In this document: one piece after another, positions 1 through 12,178 of the stretch
How the letters are laid out: every line of letters begins with the position of its first letter
Numbering within the stretch: the first letter of the stretch is position 1
NCBI RefSeq assembly: GCF_030272615.1
Contig: NC_081413.1
Location: forward strand, 330,307,802 to 330,371,801
DNA: 64,000 bases
Reading direction: 5' to 3'
From: Cryptomeria japonica
Lineage: Eukaryota > Streptophyta > Pinopsida > Cupressales > Cupressaceae
Made by a program: the position numbers and the translations under genes
The notes under the pieces: model-generated
What the model saw: only the letters and a program-made list of their open reading frames with translations
Database searches by the model: none
Told to the model about the DNA's origin: nothing

Positions 1-210
1 TCAAGATCTCAAGAGAGAAATATAGGACATTCAAGCCCAACAAAAAGATTCAATGACCCCTCTTGAGATAAAATTTCATGAATCAAGAACACCAGACTTC
101 AAGAAATGCTAAAACAATTATATAAAATGAAACAAAAAGTAATTTAAAATCAAAAGCCAAATCTCATACAAGATAACAAGACATATTCACCAAGACAAAA
201 AAACATCTAA
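1..210. other. Left edge of internal region F, no clear gene
   Basis: This stretch is A-rich and broken by stops in all frames. It leads directly into the gag-like frame that opens at 211, so it probably holds decayed gag sequence of element F, but I cannot recognise residues in it. Confidence 0.4.
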
Positions 211-1850
211 CCCCTAGATAGACAGTTTACACCTTTGGGGCAATCTATTGAGTCAACTTTAGAAGAGCTTCTTGCGCACAATCTTATCATATTGCCTAAC
301 AAGACTACATGGGGATGCGAATTTTTGAGTAATTACTGTACATATCATAGGCATAACAAACATAAGACTCCAATGTTCATGAAATTAAATCATAAAATTC
401 AAGACCTCCTTGATGATGGTGTTATTAAAATTCAAGATCATAATAATTCACCTAAGGAGAAACCAGATGTCATTACCAAACATGATCGAAATTATGAACC
501 CATGTCTAGCAATGGCCCACATGTAGCCTCCATTTCTTCCATGATGCCTCCATCTCCTAAGGCTTCTCAACAACTATCCATACCATATCCCTCAAATAAT
601 GAACCCAATGATGAAACTTCTCATGTTGACCCTCAAGGGCTATCTCAAGGGCCATCCCATCCAATGGTTGACCAAGATCCTATCTCCCTACAATCCCATG
701 ATGATCCCCTTCAATCTCAAGAGCAAAGCATCCTTCCAAATCCCATTCCTAATCCACTTCCTAAGCAAGATCATGATGCCTCTTCCAACTTTTCAAATGA
801 TCCTATTCAAAATGAAGAGTTAAACATCATTCCTACTCTATCCAATGGTCCTCTTCCATGTCAAGATCAAAGTATCCCTTCATCTCCTTGTCATAATCCT
901 CCATGTTCACCTCAATGATCCATTGTGTCTACAAATCCCTCTCATGATCCTATCATTCCCTACATTCCACCTCCACCTCATAATGGACTCACGTCTTCTT
1001 CCCAAAGCAAAGTGTATCCTACAAGTCAAAATATTTATAAAGGCAAAGGGGTAGAACTTCACCAGCAAGAAACCATCCATATTAAAGAAAATATTAAGGG
1101 TCATGGCCTCAATGAAATTCCTCACTATGTTGGTATCCCTATTAAACCAAAATCCAAATACACGCCTTCCCTTTTATCTCTTCCATCCATTTTAGGCCCC
1201 TATATCCCTCCATCCCTTATGCAGGATCAACAAATGCATACATATTCGATCACCTTCCATCCATCCAAAATATCTCCATATCATTCCTATCAATCTACAC
1301 ATTCTTTTCCTTCTCCAAGCAATTTGGATGCCAAGCGTAAAAGTCATAAGTCAAGTAATCCACATGTATTCAAGGGTCAACATGTCCCATCCAATCAACA
1401 TGTCAAAACAAAGCAAAATATGATCCAAAAAGAAGAAGAAAAATCTAAAAGGACACAAAGGCCCATTGAGAAAAAGAAATAAAACTAAAAAGTTATATGC
1501 GTTCCAAAGAAATACAAAAGCATTAAAAATTAAAAACCATGTGGATCCCAAAGCGGCTCCTTGAAGCACAACAGTCTAAAGAAAAATCCAAATTGGCATC
1601 CAAAATTGTTGTTTCTCCATCCAAACCTTTCAAACCTATTCCTCCATCACCTCCTTCATCCATTTTGGATCCTTATGTCCCAAAATCCCCGGCTGTTCCT
1701 CCATCCAAATCTCAAAATCTAAGATGTGTGCCAAAGTTGATCCCACCAACATTTCCATTCACTCATGCACCAAACATTCAATATCTGATCCATTATCCAA
1801 CACCTCTTTTTCACTCTTCCATCCCCCTTATCCAATCCTTTGCATAATAC
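211..1850 (+). pseudogene. Gag C-terminal remnant plus Pro/Ser-rich ORF of element F
   Basis: The frame opens at 211 and runs to 1482 with one in-frame TGA at 916-918; a second segment in another frame covers 1539-1847. The first ~65 residues (QFTPLGQSIEST... then CTYHRHNKHKTP) match the gag-end segments of element A (near 6810-7030) and element E (near 47040-47160), including a CCHC-like knuckle whose last Cys is replaced. From about 480 the protein becomes very rich in Pro, Ser, Gln and His, with repeated short phrases such as SNGP, DPL and PSKP. No protease, RT or integrase motif follows. It is probably the gag tail of a Ty3/gypsy derivative in which pol is missing or replaced. The Pro-rich part has no family I recognise. 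Confidence 0.55.
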
Positions 1851-3549
1851 TTTACCCTAGTTTCATCACAAAATCCAAAAACTACGGAAATCAACATTGG
1901 AGATGTTGAACATATACACTTAGCTAAGTCCTTATATCCTATTGGAAAATATATCTTTATCCGACTCTTCAAACAAAGACCAATGAACTACCTACACAAA
2001 ACTCCCTGACCCTATGAACAACATGCACCTTAAATGATACTATATCTAAGGGTTGGGTTAGTTTAGGTTTTGTTTTTTGCATTGCATCTCATTTTATTCA
2101 AAGCACTACATTTCATATAGTTTCTTTTTTAAATGCATCACATCCACAAAATTTTTGCATTTGCATATAGAAACATTAATAAAATAAGGCAACTGTCCAA
2201 GTTTATCATTTGTTTTCATTCAAGACAAACAAGGGTCATCATCTTTTTTATATATTCAGACATGAAGTCTTTGAGGTCCTAAGGTCATTCATTTTCAACA
2301 TCACCCCGTGACGACACTTTACTTATGGTTGGGTAGTGATTTCACTATTTTAGACTTGTTAACCCAAAATCTATCAATTGCTATATCTCAAACACATTAA
2401 CAGAATCTCTAATTCATTCTAGACACCTAGTTGATCATATGACTAGTGAAAAATCTAAAATTCTACTTCAGCGCCACTGTAATTGTCACACCCAAGTAGG
2501 TTTCATTACTTACAAGTCAAGGCAAGAAAAACAAAGAAAAAAAGAAAAAGTGCTATGCGAAATATTCATCTCAAGAAAAAAGAGCAATGATATATAACTG
2601 AAATATCACGCATACAAGTGCGACAAAAATCTTGACTATGGGAACATGCAAGTAACTCCATCAAGGCTATGAACGCCTATTGACAATGGAACAATATTTG
2701 AGAAATTACAGTCTATAACCTCGTTGGAGCCCTAAAAGCTTGCTGGTAGTGAGGCTCTATTTGAGATGCTTTTGAAGTTAGGATAATCCATGCAGCTAGT
2801 CATATAGGATGCTAAGGATCTTTAATGAACACAAGAGTAGGAATTAACTCATTTGCACTCACATGGGCAAAAGAAGATAAAAGTTTCAAGAATCAATGGG
2901 GAAGTTTTCCGCGTCTCCATTTGTAAATCCTAGTCACTAAGTGTGTTAATTTGGACTTTCCGAGGGACCTTAAGGATCAATTCACCACTTATCTATGAAA
3001 TGTTTTGTGCCTCCAATTCAATTGGTGTATTACAAAATGCTAAACAAACACAGTCATCCTTGTTCAAATAGGAAATGCATCTTCATCATGCATATTGCAT
3101 TAACGTAGGTCATATCAAAAATTCATTGTCTCCACATGAATTCTACAGATCATCATGTCAGATAGGTTTGCATACTGGGGGCATGGCTGAAAAAATCCTA
3201 TAAATCATTAAAAGTCCTGAAAAAAATCCTAAAAATCAAAAACAAAAACTGAAAAAAATGAAAGCAAGAAAGCATAGACCATCCATCAAACCAAATCAAC
3301 AACAGAAAAACTCTCAAAGTCTATAATCAAACTTATCACATGTCTTTTTAATCAATCTATCAAACTCTATTAAACATCAACATGTCTTATACAAGGAAGG
3401 GTACACTCAAAACTAGACAGATCGGTCTTATACGGGGTACTCACTCTTTGAAAGCAGACATTCCTATCAATGATCACACCAATCAAAACAATGACACAGA
3501 TCAGTATGGCTGTTGGATTTTGTTCAAGTTAGTCTTATTTTCTGTACAG
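1851..3549 (+). other. Non-coding internal part of element F
   Basis: No frame of useful length is present. The first ~200 bp read as a decayed coding tail (GKYIFIRLFKQRP...). The rest is AT-rich with A-runs around 3185-3300. A comparable A-rich stretch follows integrase in element A (18720-18790), so this is probably the start of the 3' untranslated region of F. Confidence 0.4.
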
Positions 3550-5438
3550 AAGTGCTCCATCTATCAACGCAAATTTGACATTTCTTGTTTTATTTCCTGC
3601 TTTCTTGTATCTTTGCTTTAGCTTGTACATATATTTCAGTCACTTTTGTGACACCCTAGTTCTTTTTGGAACCATCAAACTGATCAACGTCCTAGTATTA
3701 GGGTAATCAATTGATCAATCTAAATGTTCTAAGTAGTTTAACCAAGTAATATTTATGTTGGTAGTACCAGGTCATCCAATCCAAGTGAGTCAACTATCTC
3801 CAAACCACTGTAGGGTTTTACCACTAAGTAAACAAGCAAAACAAGAACAATGAAAACAATCACTAAAATTGTCTGAGATTTGATTGAAATTTTCTTTGTG
3901 TGTTGTCTTTTAAATTGGTTTTCAATTATTATTCCCTCTGAGTAACTCAAGGACGTCTATCTTGACTAAGAGGAGAAAGAAGGGGGGGCATAATACTTTT
4001 CTTTGTTTTCTGTTTGTAGGAATAATTTCGATGATCTGAAAACATCTCATAAGTTGGGTGTCTATGATTAGTGCCTTCACATCAAGGTGAAATCACCACA
4101 CATACCTTGACTCCATTTATTTGTATGCTACAGGGAGGTTGGAATCATTTTCCTATCTTTTGAGTAAATTTCTTTATTATGCAAGCCAGATGCATGCTTA
4201 ATCTTTACTAGGATATGACCAATAAAAGGGTCATTATGAACAAGATAATCAATATTGCATATGAAAAGGAAGGAACACTTCTTTGTCTGGTGTGTTTGCA
4301 CACAAGCAACATTCAGGTCATCTTGGCTCTTTATTCCTTGGTGCTTATGTTTGCTTGCTATATTAAAAAGGATGTGATATTCAGGACATCCTGGCTCTTC
4401 ATGCCTTTGTGCTTATGTCTATCTTTGACATTGTAAAACACTCAGTGATGATAAATAAGCATACCAAATCCAGTGACTAAGTTTTAGTTTGCATTCATAC
4501 TAAGCTTTGTGCATTTCAAGTGATTTCCACATAATAACATTATTCTCTTCATCCTTTGACTAAGAGCCTAAATTTGAAACAATCATCATTTCTTCACTAA
4601 TTTCGAGATCGAAATCGAAATCTAACATCAATTTTCTAGTCAAATTTTCACAATGTTGACCACTTGACACTTTCATCTTCACATCATTTTGCACTTAAAT
4701 TTTTTTTCAAATCAATTCTAATCTCAATTTAATTCTCAAATTTATCTTTGTGCTCAGATTATCATCGCTAAATCAAAATTATTAAATAAAATTGCCTAAA
4801 ATCACTGTGATCTTGCTATCTTTCGATTTCTCTCCTGAGGGGGCATACTTATTACATAATAATTATAAGTGATGACATCATCAAAAATTCAAGAATTTTT
4901 TCAAATCTTCATCTAAAGTCGAGTAGAAAATATTTTCAAATCAAAGATTAATCGAACTTCAATCAATCTCTAGGGGCATATCAGTTTCATCACACCAAAT
5001 CAAGCTGGTTATTCGTTAAACCCAACCAAGGGTTTAAAGAGTCTTTTTGACAGTGATCACAGGCTCAATCCAAATAGGTGTTTAGTTTCATTGTATAAAA
5101 TTAAGCTAGACATTATATTTCGCTAATCGGTTCTTGTTCAATCAAGTTCGGAATCATTTTTATCTCTTTACTCAGTCGATTCTAGTTCAATCAATTTCTA
5201 GATCGGTGCTTGCTTCATGATCCATCAAGTTAAAGATCGGTATCTCGCTCTTCATCGGTCCTAGTTCAATCAAGTTCAGGATCGCTATCACTTTAATCAA
5301 TCTATTCAATTTTATTGCTTCAAATCAAGCTGAACATCATTGGTTTTTGATCCATCAAGTTTAGAACTGATATCTCTACAACATCAACTATTCTTTGAAT
5401 CAATGCGCTGCTCGCACATCAATTCAAAGAGGGGCAAA
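3550..5438 (+). repeat. 3' untranslated region of F, duplicated in element A
   Basis: This segment is clearly collinear with 18890-20897. It starts at the phrase AAGTGCTCCATCTATCAACG and ends at a purine-rich tract (AAAGAGGGGCAAA, about 5425-5438) just before the LTR. Both copies contain the same landmarks: the CTATCTTGACTAAGAGGAG phrase, the 'tgcatgcttaatct' phrase and repeated 'tcaatcaagttc...atcgg' runs. A 3' untranslated region in front of what otherwise looks like the 5' LTR of A indicates that F and A share this LTR. No gene is present; the small open frames at 3382 and 4215 have no recognisable content. Confidence 0.7.
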
Positions 5439-6579
5439 TGTAATACCCTAAAAATGTTCATCTAAACCACGAGCCCCTAATCTTGACTACATCACCAAGG
5501 TCCCAACCAAAGGCAATTAAATCAATCTTGAGCATCTAATTAATTAATTCAACAATCATCAATGTCACATGGAAAATAAATCATTCTAAATTAATTAAAT
5601 ATTTATTGAATTAATTAATCATTCCAAGTAAATCATTTTGATCAATTATCCTATTTATTTAATTAAATATCCTTGAATATTTAATTAATAAATCAATTTG
5701 CCTTTAAATCATCAAAAAGGAATTAAATTGAGAAAAGAAATCAACTTGAGATATTTCTTTTTCTAAAATTGAGATAACTTGAGAAATCTCAGAAAACCAA
5801 GAAAAACAATTAAATTGAATAAATCATTTTCTCTAAAATTAGAACTCAAATTAAATCTTGAGGAAAGAAGTTTAGTTGCATTGAAAAGGCTTTTTCTAAT
5901 AAAAATCTTGAGAAAATAAGAGGAATGTGCATGGAATCAACTAATTTTATCTCCAATGCAAACTCAGACTTATAATCTCAATGCATTCAATCAAGCTTTA
6001 ATTGGAATTTATCTCAAGATTAACTCAATCTAATCTTCGTTGAAACTAAATCAAAGCATCCAATCATTTCAATTTACCTAGATTGTGCTTTCTTGAGGAA
6101 TCTCAACCGCTCATCATTAATCGATCTTGACTGTTGGTCTCTCCTTGGATTCTCTATAAATTCATCCTTTCATCTCTCATTCAAGACACCCTAGAGATTT
6201 ATTGTTATTATGCAATTTTTTCACTAGAGTCATTGAGAATATTGAGCTTTGAGATTATTGCATCTTAGCTTTTTGCATATTAGTTTAATCATGATTGCTT
6301 GTATCCATTTAGCTTAATATTGCATATCTAGCTTAATCTTGCATCCATTTAGCTTAATTTTGTGCTCATATAGATTAAATCCTTTGTCTTGGTGTATTCT
6401 AGTCACTAGTATTGCTTAGACAAATATGAGAGAAAGTCTATATTCACATCTTTTAAAAGGCAATATATCGATTTGTTATGGTTTTTATATTCATTGATTA
6501 TATTTGTATAATCATGTATGCAATGATTTATTGAAGTGTTTGTGCCTTACAACTTACAGATTACCACTTTTCACACACA
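5439..6579 (+). repeat. LTR shared by F and element A (5' LTR of A)
   Basis: The repeat begins TGTAATACCC after a polypurine tract and ends ...TTTTCACACACA. It matches the split 3' LTR at 20898-21935 and 28581-28764 along its length, including a TATAAAT box (6155-6161; 21683-21689 in the other copy). It is 1141 bp, against about 1217 bp for the 3' copy. The sequence to its right is already gag coding sequence, so no primer-binding site is seen. Confidence 0.8.
6155..6161 (+). promoter_or_regulatory. TATA-like box in LTR of element A
   Basis: TATAAAT follows GGATTCTC and is conserved at the same place in the right LTR (21683-21689). Position inside an LTR and conservation between both copies suggest the LTR promoter; activity cannot be judged. 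Confidence 0.45.
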
Positions 6580-7490
6580 GAGTTCTAAAGAGAAAAACAA
6601 ATACTGGAAATATGGAAAAGACAATAATAAAAATGTTATGAATGATGGAGTAGTTGATACTATTAAACCAAAACCAAAACCAAAACCAGTAGTATTTAAT
6701 CTGACTAGTGGTACACAGGCACTCAAAGCTTCTCAAAGTGCTGCGAAAAACCCTCCTAAGAAATCGAAAGAGTAGTTTAAAGATAAGCATTGGGTTTTAA
6801 AGCCTAAATGTGATTTTACTCCTCTGGGAGAATCCTATGAGTCATCTTTTAAGACTTTGTTGGCAAATGAACTGATCACATTTCCTGACAACTCCAAACC
6901 ATATGATCCTGAAGTAAAACCCAAATGGTGGAGGGAAAATGATTACTATGAATACCACCAAAACAAGGGTCACACAACTAATAACTGCATGAAACTCAAA
7001 CACAAGATTCAAGACCTTGTCGATAATGGTAAAATTGTTGTGGGAAATCACGCAACAAATTATGATCACAAAGCTTTCAAATATCCCTTGCCTACTTATG
7101 AGAAAGGAGATTCCTCTAAATCCAAGGGAGGTACCAAGGTAAATTACACCTAGACAAATGATGACAATATCATTAACATGCTTGAACCCTCTCAATTAGA
7201 GCATTGAAATGTAATCATAGTTAAAGAAGAGTAAAAAAAATCAAGAGAAGTAAACGTTGTGACTCATGCTCAAGGAAAAGTTACTCTCAAAGGAGTTGGT
7301 TCCTCATCTTCTGATCAGACATCATCATCAAATCCATCAACATCATCAAAATTTCCAACATCTTCAAACAAACAACCAACTACAAACACTGCTAAGCCTT
7401 CTCCCTCTAAATAGCTAGTTTCACCATCTTCTTCTGGCTACAACATTATTGAATAGTTAAAATGAACTACTGTTCAAATCTTTATTCTTG
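6580..7490 (+). pseudogene. gag: Gag C-terminal remnant of element A
   Basis: The frame (frame 2) starts inside the LTR end and reads through a KPKPKPKP run, the FTPLGESYES phrase and a knuckle-like segment YEYHQNKGHTTNNC followed by MKLKHKIQDLVDNG. This is the C-terminal part of gag typical of large plant Ty3/gypsy elements. The first Cys of the C-x2-H-x4-H-x4-C pattern is Tyr here. Several stops interrupt the frame (6773, 7151 and beyond). The N-terminal gag domain, the leader and the primer site are absent, so this copy is internally deleted at its 5' side. A Ser/Thr/Pro-rich linker (7290-7430) leads to the protease. Confidence 0.7.
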
Positions 7491-7492
7491 AA

Positions 7493-8053
7493 TTGCTTAA
7501 GATATATCTTGCTCATAGAGAGATTTTGGACAAATCTTTACTTGCTACCAACGTCCCTAAAGACTTAGATCTGGATCATTTTCAATCTATGGTGGGTCAT
7601 CTAACTTCACCTCACTACTTGTCCTTCTCTGAAGAAGATGATAATTCCTTGAACCATCCACATAATCAACCATTACATATTGAAGCCATGATCCATAAAC
7701 ACCGAGTCAAACATGTTTTGATAGATGGAGGCGCTGGGCTGAACATTTGTACTTACAATCTACTCATACAATTGGGATTTTTTGAGAATGATATAATTCC
7801 AAGAAAAAAGATAACAATAAAAGCTTATGATGAAGAAGAGAGAACCTCTACAGGTCTGGTGCTATTACCAATCAGGGTAGGAACCATGGAAAGAGATGTT
7901 ATCGGTCAGGTGCTTGATCTTCCTTTATCTTACAACATTTTGCTGAGAAGACCATGGATTCATGATATGCAAGCAGTGCCATCTACATACCATCAGTGTT
8001 TGAAGTTTCCCTATAATGGAGTTGAGGTCAGTGTTCGAAACACATTAAAATAA
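7493..8053 (+). pseudogene. pol: Aspartic protease domain, element A
   Basis: This is a retropepsin-like protease that would cut the gag-pol polyprotein inside virus-like particles. The active-site region reads HVLIDGGAGLNICTYNLL (about 7713-7770), the flap region holds ITIKAYDEEER, and a conserved RPWIHDMQAVPSTYHQCLKFP block closes the domain. The same order and spacing occur in element E (47858-48199). It is the longest unbroken stretch of A's polyprotein (186 codons). The upstream and downstream frames carry stops, so no functional polyprotein can be made. Confidence 0.82.
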
Positions 8054-10112
8054 TATATTGATACTCTTGTCCCTCACAATAGAGCAACCTCTATATCTAA
8101 GAATTCAAAAGCTATGATGAAGGAATTAGAAAAGAAATTGAAAAATCATAGATGTCGGCATGGGCAGATACAAGATATAACCTGTACTTTCACAGATGAA
8201 TCTTCCTCCATCAACTAGAGAGTAGAAAATCATTTGAAGCTATGAAACCACAAACTTCACCTGCAAATATCATCTATGACGGTACTTTTGTGCAATCCCC
8301 TGCTTCTCTTGAAAATGAAATAGAAGAGGCAATTGTTCTCGAATGGATTTACAGAGGAGAAAATGAAGATTGAGAAGTGCAATGTTGTGAAATTTATCCT
8401 GAACAATATGGTAAAGGCTATCAAATAATCCAACATATAGGGTATTTAGGTATAGGTCCTCTGGGAAAACGTCAAGAAGGAATTTTTGAACTTATCAAGC
8501 CACAAACCAAGTCTACAAATGACAAAAATGGACTTGGATACCATCTAGATGTATCATCAAATCAAAAAAAAAAATCTTATCAACAAGCTAAGTGGAGGAA
8601 GAAGACACTACACCAAGTGTCACAGGAAGTAAACAAAAAGAAAATTTAGGAAGAATATGAGAAACAACAAAAAGAATTGGAAATCAAAAGAGAAGGAACA
8701 ACTTATAACCAAGTTCCAAAGGTACTAGCAAGAAGAAGACTAGAATTCAAAATTCTAGAAGAAATGAGAGAACAGGTGTAAAGAATCAAAGAAATGTTTG
8801 CACCATTAAACATTCCTATCACATATACGGGAAGGATACCAGAAGAAGATTTAGAAACAAACTCAATTGAGTATGAATGGGGTCCAAAATCTCTATCAGA
8901 TGCATCTAATGAGGAAAATCCCGAAGAATCCAGTGATATTATAGATGAAGCATAAGAAATAGCCCACATGAAGCTACAATGAGACCTAGAGGAAATTAGA
9001 CTAAAAAGACAAGAAGCTTATGAGCAACTAGGAAGAAAAGAGAAAGCACAGGAAAATCACTCACCTATTGTATCTCCATCCGATGAGACAAAACAAATTA
9101 GGTATGGGAACACAATTGAAGAACTGGAGGCTAGTCAAGCAAGATCAACCATAAGTTCAGAAGAAGCTGAATGGGAAAGAAGACATAAACTGGCAGAGAC
9201 ATCAGGGCTATGTGAATAGGTATGTCAACTACATGCGATCAATGAATCAAAACAAAAAAGAACTTGCAGGATAAAAGATGTTAATATTGATACCATACAT
9301 GATTTTACTGGATAAAAGATGTTAATATTCTTCTCACTTTGATCAACCTGAAATAAGATCAATTTATGACATTACCTATTCAACACCAAACTATGAGTAC
9401 TTTGTCATGAATGTTGAACCTCTATCTGAAGAAGTTATTGTTGTTGAACCACAATACATAGCCTAGTCTGAAGTAGGAGAAGGGTTTAGTGGTAGGTCTG
9501 TTGGGTTAGATTCTCTAAATGCTAATGTAGGCTTTGATAATCATGTTATGACTCTTCCCGGTCTTGAGATGCTTACGCAAGGTAGTCTTCTAGAACTCAA
9601 CTTGTTGGTCCGGGGTTGTGATGACAATACTATAAATTTCCTTGAACCCATTGAATATTTATCCCTAGTATACCTTGAGCTTATTGACCGTACTCTACAA
9701 GACCAACCCATGGATATCCCTACTTTTTCTAATGACTATGCCTTAGCATGTTACCTTAATGCAGTTGAACCCATGAACTCTTCCATCAATGAACAAAGTG
9801 TGAACATGACAAAAGCGGATGTGAAGTATCTTAGTCTCAAATATCAAAAGAAGAAAAAAAAGTGTTCTGATGTCGAAAACCACACTATGGTGGTATCAGA
9901 ACCAAAAAAAATAAAAACAAAAGACATACCTAATGGTGAAAACCTCCTTGAGGCAACTAAAGATAAGATACTTGATATTCTGCATGATCACTTTCAAGAG
10001 CGATCATCAGTACTAATTGAACCTACACAACTAGTGCACATTGGAACAAAAGAAACTCAACATATAATACAAGTAGCCCAATCCCTATCAGTAGAAGAAC
10101 TAAACGAGTACT
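8054..10112 (+). pseudogene. pol: Protease-RT linker of element A with G-patch-like motif
   Basis: The linker is broken by stops and at least one frame change. A Gly-rich block at about 8401-8520 (YGKGYQIIQHIGYLGIGPLG, then KRQEGIFELI) has the spacing of a G-patch, a short RNA- or helicase-binding motif also found behind retroviral-type proteases. A charged Lys/Glu-rich, coil-forming segment follows (8650-9230), then an acidic segment (9340-10110) ending in LSVEELNEY, which normally lies shortly before the RT. A 41-bp direct repeat (9269 and 9310) duplicates GGATAAAAGATGTTAATATT. Element B cuts the frame at 10113-10118. Confidence 0.6.
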
Positions 10113-10117
10113 GATAT

Positions 10118-10689
10118 CTTGTAATAGACTCATATATGTATGATATCTTGTAAATTATTTTGATATATAGAATAAGGATAGTGGATGGAATAGAGGATGA
10201 GATATATGTGAATGCATAGGACACATTTTGTATAAGGTTTATGGTTAGAGTATGAGCTTAAACCGGTACTGAACCTAGCATAGTTGATGCTGATTTGAAG
10301 CTGTACATTGTATTGGATTTTCATAATCCATTTTGTAAGTCAGTGAGACTTCTATTTTGTAGATTGAGCAGTGAGCTCTAGGTAGTTGGCCTTCCTGCAT
10401 GTGCATGCCCCTCATTGTAAGTAATATTTATTCATTGGCCAATGAGTGAATATTGTGGGTCACAAATCCCACCAAGGTTTTTCCCACACCGGGTTTCCTC
10501 GCTAAACATCTTGTGTTATGGTGTGTTTTCTATGCTATCTTTATTGTTCCTATTTACTGCATTAATTCTTATTTACCGATACACTACTTTGGAATGCAAA
10601 ATACCTAATAAGGTTAAATATTCTATCAACCGGTTAGATATTGATTCACCCCCCTCTCAGTATCTTTGGGACTATCATCAATCCTAACA
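10118..10689 (+). repeat. 5' LTR of element B, truncated at its left end
   Basis: From TTGTAATAGACTC (10119) to CCTAACA (10689) this matches 15884-16454, the right half of the 3' LTR of B. About 217 bp of the LTR's left end (TGTTGGCATTC...) are missing. The Copia-typical block GTGGGTCACAAATCCCACC...GGTTTTTCCC is present at 10455-10490. GATAT abuts both outer borders (10113-10117 and 16455-16459), but see the finding on this junction. Confidence 0.8.
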
Positions 10690-10690
10690 A

Positions 10691-10703
10691 TCAGTATCAG
10701 AGC
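10691..10703 (+). other. Primer-binding site of element B
   Basis: TCAGTATCAGAGC lies two bases after the LTR end. It matches the plant initiator-Met tRNA primer site TGGTATCAGAGC except at the start. Element C has TGGTATCAGAGA at the same place (22751-22762). Confidence 0.7.
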
Positions 10704-10760
10704 CTGGTCCTCTATTTTCAAAATCCTAACAGCTTGAGGAAGATTCTGACACCGGTACAG

Positions 10761-11798
10761 ATGGAGAACTTAAGAAAGCAATTGGAAGGAGCTCTTGTAG
10801 ACTATGATTCAGAGAAGTTGAAGAATATTAAACTTGAAGATGATCTGAGGATTGCACAAGAATTCATTCAAGGACTTCAAGAGAATCCTACTATTGCTAG
10901 AAATAAGAGAAAAGAACTTCATGAGAAGATGCAGAATGACAATGATGACAAGGAAACTCTTAATGAGCTTGTGAACAAGATGAGGCAAGAAAACATGACT
11001 ATGAGGAATGAAATGCAAGATATGACTATGAGATTTTATAAAGACATTGAAGACAAAAAGAAGAATGAAGATGACTTGACTAGGAGACTCAATGATGTTG
11101 GTAATGAAAATCTAAGACTCAGTCATGAAAATGATATGTTAAAGACAGATCTGATTCACATGCAACATGATAAAACTGAACTTATGAGGCAGATGGGAAT
11201 TTTGGAAAATGAGTTGGCTACTGCAAATCAACATAAAGAGAAATTCAAGAAAAGTTCAGAAGAACTTGATGATATGCTGAAAAGTCAAAAACCTAATGGA
11301 GATACTAATGGACTTGGATTTGAAGTTGGTGAAAGTTCTGGCACTGCAAACAATCATGATCACAATAAACTGGTAAGTCAACCTAATGCTTAAAAATTTA
11401 ATGGGAAATGCTTTAACTGTAACAAGTTTGGTCATAGAGCAAATCAGTGTAGATCTAGAAACAATCAGAACATTAATGCACCCACCGGTCAATGTTCCAA
11501 ATGCAACAAAGTTGGTCATAATTCAGAAAACTACCGAATGAATGTAAGATGTTATGTTTGTGGAAGATCTGGGCACTTATCTAATCAATGCATAACACAA
11601 ACCAGCATAGGATATGGAAAGGCTATTCAGAAGAATAATGTGACTTGTTATTCTTGTAACAAGATTGGACATATTGCAAAATTTTGTAGAAGTAAGACTT
11701 CACCGACAAACAATAAAGGACCTAGTTTGAAAGGCAAAGAAAAGGTTGATGAGGTAAAGAAAGAATTTTCAAGACAATGGATTATAAAGACAGATTAG
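10761..11798 (+). pseudogene. ORF1 of element B: coiled coil with four zinc knuckles (gag-like)
   Basis: The frame starts ATGGAGAAC at 10761 and runs 345 codons to the TAG at 11796, with one in-frame TAA at 11391 where element C has TAT. Residues ~1-170 are rich in Glu, Lys, Asp, Asn and Met with heptad spacing and should form a long coiled coil. The C-terminal third carries four C-x2-C-x4-H-x4-C knuckles: CFNCNKFGHRANQC, CSKCNKVGHNSENY (last Cys lost), CYVCGRSGHLSNQC and CYSCNKIGHIAKFC. This suits an RNA-binding, particle-forming gag protein, although a normal Copia gag has one knuckle. No pol follows. The stop and the lost Cys suggest a dead copy. Confidence 0.75.
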
Positions 11799-12178
11799 AA
11801 TGTTGATGAGACTATTTCTTCATCGGTAGAACAAAGTATTACTCCACCGACAGGAAAATCTTCATCCAACTAAGAATTAACCCTTTGGGGGTATTGCAGC
11901 AAGTTGAATATCATGCAAATTACCCCTAGTAGATGGTGAGAAGATATCTTTCTTCTTTATTGGTAGATGTGTTAAGTTTTCACTTAACTGGCGAGCATTT
12001 ATTGTGGTTGTTGAATGAAATTTCATTATAAATCATCGATTTTCCCTCTTTTTTGGATCACCAAGCATTCAAACTAGTAGAGAGTGTGAAAATCTGAGCA
12101 AAGGCATTCAAGGCGAAGAAGTGAAGCTATTTCTTTCAAGCACTCAAACATTATCAGACAGCTTAAGGTATTTTTCAA
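11799..12178 (+). promoter_or_regulatory. ORF1-ORF2 spacer of element B with TATA-like box
   Basis: The 380-bp spacer holds TATAAAT at 12027-12033, 152 bp before the ORF2 ATG. Element C has the same box 148 bp before its ORF2, in alignable context (an AGCATTTATTGTGG-like phrase ~30 bp upstream and GTGAAAATCTGAGC-like sequence downstream). It may be an internal promoter for ORF2; this is inference from position and conservation. Confidence 0.4.

Noticed and set aside
6554-7195. Minus-strand frames of 78 and 117 codons opposite the gag remnant of A
   Set aside because: The plus strand carries recognisable gag C-terminal motifs; the minus frames are hydrophobic shadows.
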